From NCBI RefSeq assembly GCF_001956295.1, contig NZ_MRTD01000001.1, positions 744,001 to 808,000 of the forward strand: a stretch of 64,000 bases of DNA. The letters are read 5' to 3'. How positions within the stretch are numbered: position 1 is the first letter of the stretch; each line of letters begins with the position of its first letter. The translations under genes were made by a program, and so were the position numbers. Source of the stretch: Paenibacillus sp. FSL A5-0031. GTDB lineage: Bacteria > Bacillota > Bacilli > Paenibacillales > Paenibacillaceae. Below, one piece after another: positions 26,941 to 37,614 of the stretch. The notes under the pieces are model-generated. The model did not search any database and was not told the DNA's origin. It saw nothing but the letters and a program-made list of their open reading frames with translations.

Positions 26941-27072
26941 TTATTAAAATTAAGGACCGTATGGCTCCAATACTTGGTCATAGTGATATATGATAAAAAT
27001 AGTCTGTACCCCTCGTATTTGTAAGAGAAAGGTGTGTAAATCCTGTTTAAACTTAATCATGTCTCTCGTCCT

Positions 27073-28341
27073 ATGCGCACTACTTTATTCATTGTTATCG
27101 TTCTCGTTTTTTCGATTAGCACCGTATCTGTTTTGTTGTATGGCGATCACTTTCTCATTGGGTCATATGATAAACAAAATAATGACGACGTCAAATATAT
27201 AAATAGCGCTAAAATTTTATTGAATAAGCACACGATTACTTATAACAGCGGCGATGAGCCGTCTGCTTTCATCATGCCAGGTATGCCAATTGTAATGGCT
27301 GGTCTCATGCTCATCTTCGGACAAGGAGATGGAGGGGTTGCGGCATTCCGAGTCCTAATGGCAGCCCTGCAGGCGTTCTCGATCTATTTGATTTTTATAG
27401 CGGCTAATCAGCTGTTTAATAGTAGAGCTGCTATAATAGCCAGCATCGCAACCGCGCTTTATTTGCCCGATTATTTTTCTTCAGGCGCCATTTTGTCGGA
27501 GACAATGTTCCGCACGCTGTTCATATTGCTTATTTGCTTTAGCCTTCTTGCCTTAAGGAGACAGGAAACGAGGTATTACGTTATTTCGGCCGCTATTGTT
27601 GGGCTAGCGTGTTATTTCAAACCGCATGCGGTACTTTTTCCCGTTGTCTGGTTCATTTTATGGCTTGTGCAAAAGATATCTTGGAAAATTATAGTGAAGT
27701 ATACATCAGTTATTTCGCTAACGTTGATCCTTTTGCTATCACCATGGTGGATACGGAATTACGTCACATTTGATAAATTCATTCCATTCACGCAGTCAGC
27801 AGGCAATCCGATGTTATTAGGCGCACTTATTAATAACAAGGCACCCTCAAAGGCCTTCTTCGACACCCATCTAGAATACGAGGGCATCAGTGAAAATTTA
27901 TTTGCAGGCTCTGACGCTGCTCAAGCCGAAACAGCACAAAAGATTGTAAGCTTCGGCTTTAAAAATCAACCATTAAAATACTTGAAATGGTATACGATTG
28001 ATAAAATATTTGGATTATATACGGCTCCTTATTATTGGAAAACGGTATTTGGTTTAAATATTTGGATCGCGGGCATCTATCATGTCGTATTTATGCTATT
28101 TGGAGCAGCAGGTTTACTGCTTACACTTAAACGAGCCTTCCGGCAAAAGAAAATTGCCTATTTATTTTTATTGCTTTCATTGGCTTACTTTACTGTAATC
28201 TATATTCCCTTTGTCGCATTCAATAGGTATGGTTACCCGAATGTGTTTCTTTTCTTTATGAGCGCAGGTTTTTTTATCGACTGGGCGATTGCAAAGTATC
28301 AAAGTACGACTGTGAAAAATAATGTTACTGCCAACCTTTAA
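27073..28341 (+). CDS. GT-C (family 39/ArnT-like) membrane glycosyltransferase
   Basis: A 422-residue integral membrane protein with about ten helices. The first external loop has YDKQNNDDVKYINSAK, including the acidic pair seen in GT-C enzymes, followed by AFIMPGMPIVMAGLML; SPWWIRNYVTFDKFIPF is the typical post-TM loop of PMT_2/ArnT-like proteins. These transfer sugar from a polyprenyl-phosphate donor to an extracellular acceptor. ATG 27073 has no good binding site. A possible CTG start at 27043 sits after AAAGGTGTG and would add ten residues. Confidence 0.8.
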   Translation: MRTTLFIVIVLVFSISTVSVLLYGDHFLIGSYDKQNNDDVKYINSAKILLNKHTITYNSGDEPSAFIMPGMPIVMAGLMLIFGQGDGGVAAFRVLMAALQAFSIYLIFIAANQLFNSRAAIIASIATALYLPDYFSSGAILSETMFRTLFILLICFSLLALRRQETRYYVISAAIVGLACYFKPHAVLFPVVWFILWLVQKISWKIIVKYTSVISLTLILLLSPWWIRNYVTFDKFIPFTQSAGNPMLLGALINNKAPSKAFFDTHLEYEGISENLFAGSDAAQAETAQKIVSFGFKNQPLKYLKWYTIDKIFGLYTAPYYWKTVFGLNIWIAGIYHVVFMLFGAAGLLLTLKRAFRQKKIAYLFLLLSLAYFTVIYIPFVAFNRYGYPNVFLFFMSAGFFIDWAIAKYQSTTVKNNVTANL

Positions 28342-28383
28342 AGGCTTCAACTTACACGGGAATCGAAATAGATCGGAGGATTT

Positions 28384-28869
28384 ATGAAAAAAAGATATGC
28401 TTTCTTGCTATTTATTGCAATCAGTATTTTATTATTAATAGGTTATAATCGATACTTTTATAGTTTTCAAGCTCTTAATAATAATGCTGTCATATTTAGT
28501 GGTCCGACCAAATCTCCGAATGGTGAATATAATGCAAGTGCATATTATATCCCTTATGGTGGCGCAGCAGGTGGCGTTTTGTATCTTGTCGAGGTTGAAG
28601 AGAGCCAAACAGGCGAGAAAAAAACGATTTATTCAAGCAATCATAAAGACATTTTTTCTATGAATTGGAAATCCGCAGAAGTTCTTAAAATTAAGAATGA
28701 AAGTCCGGAATATAATGACCATAGGAATATAGAGTTGAATGTGAAGTCCGATATTTATGAAGAATCTGGAGCTGCTTGTCGAAGTCTATTGTTAAAAGAC
28801 AAGTTTGAAAATTGTTATAAGGCCGATGACATTCAGGTGCCATTTATTCTTAAAATGATTGGTTTCTGA
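28384..28869 (+). CDS. Membrane-anchored DUF5412-like protein
   Basis: A 161-residue protein with CGGAGG before the ATG. An N-terminal helix (AFLLFIAISILLLIG, residues about 6-20) anchors an external domain that contains SPNGEYNASAYYIPYGGA, GVLYLVEVEE and MNWKSAEVLKI, the pattern of Bacillus DUF5412-type proteins (recognition is tentative). Three cysteines lie in the C-terminal part. It follows the glycosyltransferase gene by 42 bp and may share its transcript. Confidence 0.6.
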   Translation: MKKRYAFLLFIAISILLLIGYNRYFYSFQALNNNAVIFSGPTKSPNGEYNASAYYIPYGGAAGGVLYLVEVEESQTGEKKTIYSSNHKDIFSMNWKSAEVLKIKNESPEYNDHRNIELNVKSDIYEESGAACRSLLLKDKFENCYKADDIQVPFILKMIGF

Positions 28870-29036
28870 TATTAACGTAAAAAGAGAAGGACAGCTATCC
28901 TTCGGGAAAGTACGTCTCTACTATTTTACATTTACAAATGTTAAGATACATTGGCTTGATTAATTATGGTCTTAGTATTTAGCATACTTCATGTTGCAAA
29001 CGGTACACCAAAGCTTAATGCTCAAATTATTCCGAG

Positions 29037-29083
29037 AAAAGGTACAGCCCCTCTAAAAATATGAGGAGCTGTACCTTTTTTTT
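29037..29083 (+). terminator. Terminator upstream of the alditol oxidase gene
   Basis: AAAGGTACAGC...CCTC pairs with GAGG...GCTGTACCTTT, then T8. The surrounding spacer, 28870-29247, shows only this and a GAAGGA/TCCTTC hairpin near 28893; no gene is seen. Confidence 0.88.
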
Positions 29084-29247
29084 CTAAAGCTGCTTCTAAG
29101 CATGAGAGACCTAGGGGCATTACAGGTATAATTGATGTAATGTTCACCAGAACGGCTCTGCGTGCAGGATACTTCCAAAATATATAGAATGTTTTTATAA
29201 CATATCGATATTTTTGACAAATCTTTCATCAGAAGTAGTGGGGGTAT

Positions 29248-30522
29248 ATGTTTATGGAAAATAATCGAAATTGGGCAGGTAACTATAGGTATAGCGCATC
29301 AGAACTCCTTGTTCCGGAAACATTGGAGCAAATACAAGAAATAGTAGCACGAAGCAATCGAATTAAGACACTTGGCACTCGTCATTCGTTCAATGGAATC
29401 GCTGATTGTAACGAGAACCTCATCTCTCTTCAAAAGTTTAACCGAATCCTTGCATTAGACACTAAACACAATAAGGTTACAGTCGAGGGAGGTATTAGAT
29501 ACGGAGATCTGTGTCAATATCTGTATGAATTCGGTTATGCTTTGCACAACTTGGCGTCGTTGCCCCATATTACTATTGCAGGCGCATGCCAAACGGCCAC
29601 ACATGGTTCCGGTGACCAGAACGCTAATCTTGCTTCGGCGATTCATTCCATGGAAGTTGTCAAAGCGGATGGGAATAAGGTCATATTCTCCCGTGAACAA
29701 CAAGATGGACTCTTTGCCGGGGCGGTAGTGGGGCTTGGAGGGCTCGGTGTGATTACGAAAATCACTCTAGATATAATCCCTACATTCCAGATGAGTCAAT
29801 TTGTATTTGATCATTTGCCTTTAGTTCAACTTAAAGACCATTTTGACGAAATATTCTCTAGCGCTTATAGTGTTAGTCTTTTTACGGATTGGAAAACTTC
29901 TACATTCAATCAAGTCTGGCAAAAGCATAAGTTACCAGGTTTTGAACACGCTGAAGTGGAATCTGAATTTTTTGGATCCAAGCTCTCAAGTGTACCACGA
30001 CATCCAGTGCCAGGTTATTCTGCAGAGAATTGCAGTGAGCAGCTTGGTATTCCCGGGCCATGGCATGAAAGGCTACCGCACTTCCGCATGGATTTCACGC
30101 CAAGTGCTGGTGAGGAACTACAGAGTGAATATTTTGTGCCGCGCAAAGATGTCTATCAAGCACTATGTGCGATTGACCGGATACGTGATTTCATATCGCC
30201 ACATCTTTATGTGTCAGAGGTCCGTACGATTGCGGAAGACAATTTGTGGATGAGTCCTTGTTATAAGCAGGAATCCGTTGCTTTTCACTTTACATGGAAG
30301 GCGGATTGGGAGGCAGTCAGACAAATTCTACCGATGATCGAGGAACAGATTGCGCCTTACCATGCTCGTCCACATTGGGCAAAGCTGTTTGCCACGCCGC
30401 CAGCCCATCTTCAATCACTATATGAGAAGTTGCCTGACTTCCGGCAATTACTACTTCAAAACGATCCTCAAGGAAAGTTTTGCAACGACTTCTTGAAAAA
30501 CTACATTATGGAGAAACATTAA
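29248..30522 (+). CDS. Alditol oxidase-like FAD enzyme (AldO/xylitol oxidase family)
   Basis: A 424-residue vanillyl-alcohol-oxidase-family protein. TLGTRHSFNG places the FAD-linking histidine at H46, as in Streptomyces AldO; KVTVEGGIRYGDLCQYL and ACQTATHGSGDQN form the FAD domain. In the substrate domain YVSEVRTIAED carries the Glu/Arg pair and RPHWAKLF the catalytic Lys. These enzymes oxidise alditols such as xylitol or sorbitol at C1, yielding H2O2. GGGGG precedes two possible ATGs (29248, 29254). No sugar transport gene adjoins it. Confidence 0.9.
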   Translation: MFMENNRNWAGNYRYSASELLVPETLEQIQEIVARSNRIKTLGTRHSFNGIADCNENLISLQKFNRILALDTKHNKVTVEGGIRYGDLCQYLYEFGYALHNLASLPHITIAGACQTATHGSGDQNANLASAIHSMEVVKADGNKVIFSREQQDGLFAGAVVGLGGLGVITKITLDIIPTFQMSQFVFDHLPLVQLKDHFDEIFSSAYSVSLFTDWKTSTFNQVWQKHKLPGFEHAEVESEFFGSKLSSVPRHPVPGYSAENCSEQLGIPGPWHERLPHFRMDFTPSAGEELQSEYFVPRKDVYQALCAIDRIRDFISPHLYVSEVRTIAEDNLWMSPCYKQESVAFHFTWKADWEAVRQILPMIEEQIAPYHARPHWAKLFATPPAHLQSLYEKLPDFRQLLLQNDPQGKFCNDFLKNYIMEKH

Positions 30523-30596
30523 TTCCTTTACAGTTATATAACCATATGGTAATGTATATAATATAATATGGTAATTATAATTCTGGAGGGGATTGA

Positions 30597-31076
30597 ATGG
30601 ACGGTAAGCTTCTACAATATGAAGGAAGAAGTGTAGTTCGGTTCGAGCGTTTTCTGAATCATTCGATAGAAAAAGTATGGAGGGCGATAACAAGTCCCAA
30701 TCAGATTGCCAATTGGTTAACTGCGAATGCTGAATTTGATCTGAATGTTAACGGAAAGATTACATTTCGTTGGGAGAATGGGGATCTGGTTCATGGAAAG
30801 TTCACTATGGTCAATCCCCCAAATGAGCTCGAGTACACTTGGATAGAGAAGTCTTCAGGAGAATCAGTGGTTCGATGGGAGCTGCATGACGATGATAAAG
30901 GATGCCATCTTCATCTGACTCATACGTTTTACGAGTCCGCTGAAGTTGCTGATTTTCTGGCAGGCTGGCATGTGCATCTAGACATGATTGATATGATTCT
31001 TCATGAAAAGCATGTCGACTTCCCTTCGGATCGATTTAAAGACTTGCACAAGAAATATGCTTCGATAATGAATTGA
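30597..31076 (+). CDS. SRPBCC (AHSA1-like) domain protein, partner of an ArsR regulator
   Basis: A 159-residue Bet v1-fold protein. FERFLNHSIEKVWRAIT and IANWLTANAEFDL mark the start of the fold; ELEYTWIEKSSGES and HLTHTFYESAEVADFLAGWHVHLDM follow. The ribosome binding site is GGAGGGG. The ArsR-type gene 92 bp downstream matches a common SRPBCC/ArsR pairing in which the small regulator controls the SRPBCC gene, although the regulator is usually first. The ligand is unknown. Confidence 0.9.
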   Translation: MDGKLLQYEGRSVVRFERFLNHSIEKVWRAITSPNQIANWLTANAEFDLNVNGKITFRWENGDLVHGKFTMVNPPNELEYTWIEKSSGESVVRWELHDDDKGCHLHLTHTFYESAEVADFLAGWHVHLDMIDMILHEKHVDFPSDRFKDLHKKYASIMN

Positions 31077-31168
31077 GTTGTATGGAAGACAATGCTGATG
31101 CTCTTGGAGCGATTAGAACATCAAATTAAAATCCATTGTCTATTGCGCATTCGAGTAGAGAGGATCAA

Positions 31169-31483
31169 ATGATGAGTAATAATATATTTGAAGTTTTGTC
31201 GGAACCGCACAGACGGTCTATGCTGGATCTATTGCGCATTCGCGAGCGATCAGTTGGAGAACTTGTAGATAAGTGCCAATTAAGTCAACCGGGCGTTTCT
31301 AAGCATCTAAGAGTATTGCGAGAAGCTGGATTGGTAGAGGTACGATCTGTATCCCAAAAAAACATCTATTCCTTACGCCCAGAGCCGCTTCAAGAAGTCG
31401 ATAGGTGGCTGGAGTCATATCGTCATTTCTGGTCCAGCAAGCTTGACGATCTCCAGTCATTCCTTGACCAAGAGGAAGAATAG
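31169..31483 (+). CDS. ArsR-family regulator without metal-binding cysteines
   Basis: A 104-residue winged-helix protein. NNIFEVLSEPHRRSMLDLLR opens it; ELVDKCQLSQPGVSKHLRVLREAGLVEV is the HTH; and SQKNIYSLRPEPL is the wing. The ArsR cysteine motif is absent, so it is not a classical arsenic sensor and likely responds to a ligand of the adjacent SRPBCC protein. ATG 31169 follows GAGAGG; the upstream in-frame start at 31136 does not. Confidence 0.88.
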   Translation: MMSNNIFEVLSEPHRRSMLDLLRIRERSVGELVDKCQLSQPGVSKHLRVLREAGLVEVRSVSQKNIYSLRPEPLQEVDRWLESYRHFWSSKLDDLQSFLDQEEE

Positions 31484-31514
31484 ATACTCGATTAAAACTT
31501 ACATTAACCATGAT

Positions 31515-31542
31515 TAAGTCAGGAGATTATCCTGGCTTTTTC
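31515..31542 (+). terminator. Terminator of the SRPBCC/ArsR operon
   Basis: AAGTCAGGA / TCCTGGCTT (one G-U pair) around five bases, then T4CT. A weaker AGCAG/CTGCT hairpin with T7 follows near 31630. Confidence 0.8.
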
Positions 31543-31879
31543 TGTGTTACACCATAGAAGAAGACAAAGTTTCGAAAATCGATTCTTATTGAACTAATGG
31601 ATAGCTAAGAACAATGATAATTTTGGATGAGCAGACGCTTCGACGGGCTGCTTATTTTTTTATCTTTAAAGAATAGAGAGAGAAAAATGACAGGGTACTA
31701 TTAATGATAGAACTATTAATTACGTTGGGAATGGGGATATAATTCAGGAAACAATAACACTTTTTTAGCAATTTTCGCTTCTTGACCTTAAGAATTAGAA
31801 TAATTCATGAGGCTAACAAATAACGCAAAGTAAATTTTTCATATTGAAAATTTCGATTGGGATGAAGGAGGGAGTACCG
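31543..31879. other. Intergenic region, AT-rich
   Basis: No supported gene. It contains the second weak hairpin near 31628-31660; AT content rises toward the following genes. Confidence 0.35.
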
Positions 31880-32260
31880 TTGGAGAGAGTTCATGATGCT
31901 GCATTAAATAGTTTCTGGGTTGCAGTGGTTGTTTCGTTGATCCTTATGTGTATTTATCCGTTGAGCTTCTTAATTGAGGTCCATATAATGTTCTTTGTGT
32001 ACGTGCTGTCATTTTTGATATTGTCACTGTGGATATTAATTCTTTTGTGCTTATGCCCTGCTTTTTATTTAATTGATCTGTTACTCAGAATTAAGAAAAG
32101 GAGATTAATTTCGTCCATGCTTGCTCACGCATTTACCGGGTTGATGATTTCCACAATGATTTATTCCCTCTGTGTCGGCAGATTAGAATGGAATTACTTC
32201 TACTGCGTACCCGGAATTCTAAGCGGCTTTCTGTTCCCAGTAATGGAGCGTTGGAATTAG
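31880..32260 (+). CDS. Small integral membrane protein, unknown
   Basis: About 126 residues, started at TTG 31880 after a strong AAGGAGGGAG; the frame extends upstream to ATG 31844 without a site. Three to four transmembrane helices are clear (FWVAVVVSLILMCIYPL, IMFFVYVLSFLILSLWIL and two later ones), separated by a basic loop RIKKRR. I do not recognise a family. It lies 38 bp before a lipoprotein gene and may form an operon with it. Confidence 0.6.
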   Translation: MERVHDAALNSFWVAVVVSLILMCIYPLSFLIEVHIMFFVYVLSFLILSLWILILLCLCPAFYLIDLLLRIKKRRLISSMLAHAFTGLMISTMIYSLCVGRLEWNYFYCVPGILSGFLFPVMERWN

Positions 32261-32298
32261 AGTCTCATTTCTTGATTTTGCAGAAAGGATTGAACTAC

Positions 32299-32730
32299 AT
32301 GAAGCCTATGATCATATTATGTATATTTCTTCTGTTCATAATGGGATGTCGAAGCAAAGATTACAAGCCAATAATTAAGGAGGTTTCGTCCGAATCCATT
32401 ACAGTTCGAGTCAAAGTGGAAAGAGAAGAAGCTTCGAAAATTAAAATTCACACCGAATTGGTAAATACAGGTGATAGTTCAATCGGGATCATCCATGGTG
32501 ACCCTTTGACTGGAGCAGTCGTCGGAGAACGATCTAATCGCCCAGATATTATTTATAGTTTTGTTGGTATCTCAAAGCCATTAGCTAACAATGAAGTATA
32601 CAGTTTCGATAAGGACAAAATGATTAATATTACACCTGAAGATCAAATTCTTTACACTCAAACCATATTTTCCATTAATGGTGAAAGTAAGACCATAGAA
32701 TTAAATATTAATTTAGATGAAGTTGATTGA
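32299..32730 (+). CDS. Small lipoprotein, unknown
   Basis: A 143-residue protein from ATG 32299 after AAAGGA; the longer frame from 32188 overlaps the preceding gene. The signal is MKPMIILCIFLLFIMGC, with lipobox IMGC giving a lipidated cysteine at residue 17. The mature part is a small beta-rich domain with SITVRVKVEREE, IHTELVNTGDSSIG and TIFSINGESKTIELNI, similar in pattern to immunoglobulin-like or intracellular-proteinase-inhibitor folds, but no family is assigned. Confidence 0.7.
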   Translation: MKPMIILCIFLLFIMGCRSKDYKPIIKEVSSESITVRVKVEREEASKIKIHTELVNTGDSSIGIIHGDPLTGAVVGERSNRPDIIYSFVGISKPLANNEVYSFDKDKMINITPEDQILYTQTIFSINGESKTIELNINLDEVD

Positions 32731-32782
32731 AAGGCATCTTTAAATTCCTAATTCAAAACTTTAATATTGGAGGCGTGTATTT

Positions 32783-33030
32783 ATGAACTATTTTTTAATA
32801 ACCGGCACATCAAGAGGAATTGGACAAGAACTCAAGACCAAGCTACCTTCCCGTCTGCACAGCTATTCGGAATGGCCAAAGATGCCGGCATGCTGACGAC
32901 ACCAGAAGAAACCGCACAACAAATAATAGCGTTTTTGTTTACAGAGCATTTTGAACATGGTGCTATCGTTGATATTTATGACTATTCGAAGCTTCAACAA
33001 CCTGTTGACACTCCAAACAAAAATAATTAA
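32783..33030 (+). pseudogene. Short-chain dehydrogenase with large internal deletion
   Basis: After GGAGGCG, ATG 32783 encodes a normal SDR N-terminus, MNYFLITGTSRGIGQEL, with the TGxxxGIG cofactor motif. It then jumps near 32832 into the C-terminus of the same family in another frame: QDQATFPSAQLFG, TPEETAQQIIAFLF and GAIVDIYDY. The SYK catalytic region and about 150 residues are gone, and the join is out of frame. The parent was probably a YueD-like benzil/sepiapterin reductase type SDR (inference). Confidence 0.8.
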
Positions 33031-33047
33031 CAAAGGCGGCTGAAATA

Positions 33048-33647
33048 ATGATTAGTATAATTAACGGTTCTGAAACTTTAATCATAGTCATTCATGAAAT
33101 CTATGGCATTAACCGTCATATGCAACATATTTGTCAATCACTAGCGGATCACGATTTTGATGTTATTTGTCCAAATCTTTTGGAACAAGAAGTACCTTAC
33201 GATTATGCCGAAGAGGAAACTGCATATCGTCATTTCGTAGAAAATGTAGGCTTTATTAAGGCTTCGAACCAAATTAAGCATCTCGTATCCGACAAGAGGG
33301 CTAATTATAAAAAAGTTTTTCTTGCTGGATTTAGCGTAGGAGCAACAACTGCATGGTTATGTTCAGAGGAACCGGAGGTTGATGGGATAGCAGCATACTA
33401 TGGTTCACGCATTAGAAACTACACGAAATTATTGCCTAAATGTCCAACGATACTATTTTTCCCACAAGAAGAATTGTCATTTCATGTAGATGATTTAATT
33501 TCGATTTTAAGTAAAAACGATGCGAATGAAATCCATAAATTCAGCGGACAACACGGCTTCAGTGACCCGTATTCTAGCAAATACAATGAACAATCCGCAC
33601 AAATGGCCTTTTCTGAGATGGCAGGCTTTTTCCATAACATAGAATGA
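33048..33647 (+). CDS. Alpha/beta hydrolase, dienelactone-hydrolase-like
   Basis: A 199-residue alpha/beta hydrolase. The early strand-loop is LIIVIHEIYGINRHM; the nucleophile elbow is FLAGFSVGATTAW, with Ser where classical dienelactone hydrolases have Cys; and GQHGFSDPYSSKYNE carries the catalytic His. The enzyme probably hydrolyses a small ester or lactone. AAAGGCGG precedes the ATG, and it lies 17 bp after the SDR remnant, so they were likely one operon. Confidence 0.85.
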   Translation: MISIINGSETLIIVIHEIYGINRHMQHICQSLADHDFDVICPNLLEQEVPYDYAEEETAYRHFVENVGFIKASNQIKHLVSDKRANYKKVFLAGFSVGATTAWLCSEEPEVDGIAAYYGSRIRNYTKLLPKCPTILFFPQEELSFHVDDLISILSKNDANEIHKFSGQHGFSDPYSSKYNEQSAQMAFSEMAGFFHNIE

Positions 33648-34063
33648 TTTTGATAGGAAGCAATACACTTGGTTGTTTGTATGTGATTTTATAGCTGCCT
33701 GATATCGAAGTTTAACTTTAAGAGGGCTATCATCGGTAATTTTACAATAACTTTTTTATTATTGGGACGATAGAGTGGAAGAGAACAATTCATATCCTAT
33801 TAGGACCCGAAGGTGATATGAAGTGACGGAGCTCGGCACGAACTCTGATTTTAATGCGATGATGTTAGAGGGAATCAAAAAAGAACCTCGATAATTTAAT
33901 CAGGTTCTAAACATTTGCATATAAACAAGCACGATGATATAATCATTTCACGTCTTTCAAAAGAAATATGAACATAAATGTTACATCTTACAATTTTATT
34001 TTATCACGCTGGCAAGCTCTTGTCAAATCTTTTTCTCAGTTTATTGGATAGGGGAGATATTGA
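33648..34063. other. Long leader region upstream of rph
   Basis: About 416 bp. It holds a candidate leader peptide (33823-33894) and the inverted repeat AGAACCT/AGGTTCT (33882-33908). The repeat has an A run on its 5' side and none of the T run expected of a + strand terminator. No actinobacterial-type rifamycin-associated element is recognisable by eye. Confidence 0.4.
33823..33894 (+). CDS. Candidate 23-residue leader peptide of rph
   Basis: A GTG start seven bases after AAGGTG opens a 23-codon frame, VTELGTNSDFNAMMLEG and on to a TAA placed in the loop of the AGAACCT/AGGTTCT hairpin. It ends 169 bp before rph. The arrangement suggests translation-linked control of the resistance gene, but coding is unproven and the peptide could equally be the relic of a larger gene. 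Confidence 0.3.
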   Translation: MTELGTNSDFNAMMLEGIKKEPR

Positions 34064-36679
<2,616 letters not shown>

Positions 36680-36726
36680 TGGCTAGCAAGATAATATTTA
36701 ATTTAAGACATAAAGGAGATAGAGAT

Positions 36727-37356
36727 ATGACGGAATTTTGGGAATCAAGTTTTATAGAAAAACAAACGATGTGGGGATTTGAACCTACAGACTCCGCAAT
36801 CGTAACAAAGGACTTTTTCCTTGAAAAGAATGTTAAGGACATACTGATACCAGGTATTGGTTATGGCAGAAATGCAAAGGTTTTTATTGACAATGGAATA
36901 AAGGTAACAGGTATAGAAATTTCAAAAACAGCGATTGATTTGGCGAAGGATAACGGGCTTGATATTAGTATTTTACATGGTTCAGTAACGGATATGCCCT
37001 TTGATAACAAGCTCTATGATGGTATATTCAGTCATGCGCTTATTCACTTATTGGATAATCGCGAGAGAGAAAAATTTATTCAAGATTGTTATGATCAGTT
37101 AAAGCCAAATGGATATTTGGTTTTTACAACGGTTTCACAAAAAGCCCCGATGTTTGGCAAGGGTAAACAATTGGCTAAAGACTATTTCGAGATAATGGAA
37201 GGCGTGAAAATGTATTTTTATGATGCTGACTCCATAAAACAGGATTTTGAAAAATATGGACTGGTAGAGATTTCAGAAATTGACGAGCCAAATAAGAACA
37301 CAAAAAATGCACCTCCAATCCATTTTTTAATTATAAAGTGCAAGAAAACATCGTAA
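36727..37356 (+). CDS. SAM-dependent methyltransferase
   Basis: A 209-residue class I methyltransferase. Motif I is KDILIPGIGYGRNAKVF; VTGIEISKTAIDLA binds the ribose; and YDGIFSHALIHLLD is motif II. It resembles thiopurine/tellurite-type small-molecule methyltransferases. ATG 36727 follows AAAGGAG; the longer frame starts within the rph stop codon. The 47-bp gap suggests co-transcription with rph, but no link to rifamycin chemistry is established. Confidence 0.85.
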   Translation: MTEFWESSFIEKQTMWGFEPTDSAIVTKDFFLEKNVKDILIPGIGYGRNAKVFIDNGIKVTGIEISKTAIDLAKDNGLDISILHGSVTDMPFDNKLYDGIFSHALIHLLDNREREKFIQDCYDQLKPNGYLVFTTVSQKAPMFGKGKQLAKDYFEIMEGVKMYFYDADSIKQDFEKYGLVEISEIDEPNKNTKNAPPIHFLIIKCKKTS

Positions 37357-37378
37357 TGATAATCTTGTATTTTCAATC

Positions 37379-37432
37379 AAACAGTGACAGTCTAGGACAT
37401 TATTTATTGGTCCATGACTGTCACTGTTTTTA
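37379..37432 (+). terminator. Terminator of the rph-methyltransferase operon
   Basis: Fourteen-base perfect arms AAACAGTGACAGTC / GACTGTCACTGTTT with an inner GGAC/GTCC, then TTTTTAG. Confidence 0.92.
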
Positions 37433-37614
37433 GTTTGGAACAGTAACAAGAACAGCAACAACTTGTAAAGTAACAAATAATGAAAACCATGATCATTCGA
37501 GATCTGCTTTAAATATACTTTATCAGCTGTAGTCTATACCAACCGGTTACACCTATCATACGATACATGGCAACTGTCTAAATTGCGGGAGAAATGAACA
37601 AAGGAGTTGGATAC

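Noticed and set aside
33648-34063. Rifamycin-associated element upstream of rph
   Set aside because: I looked for the actinobacterial inverted repeat and saw nothing similar.
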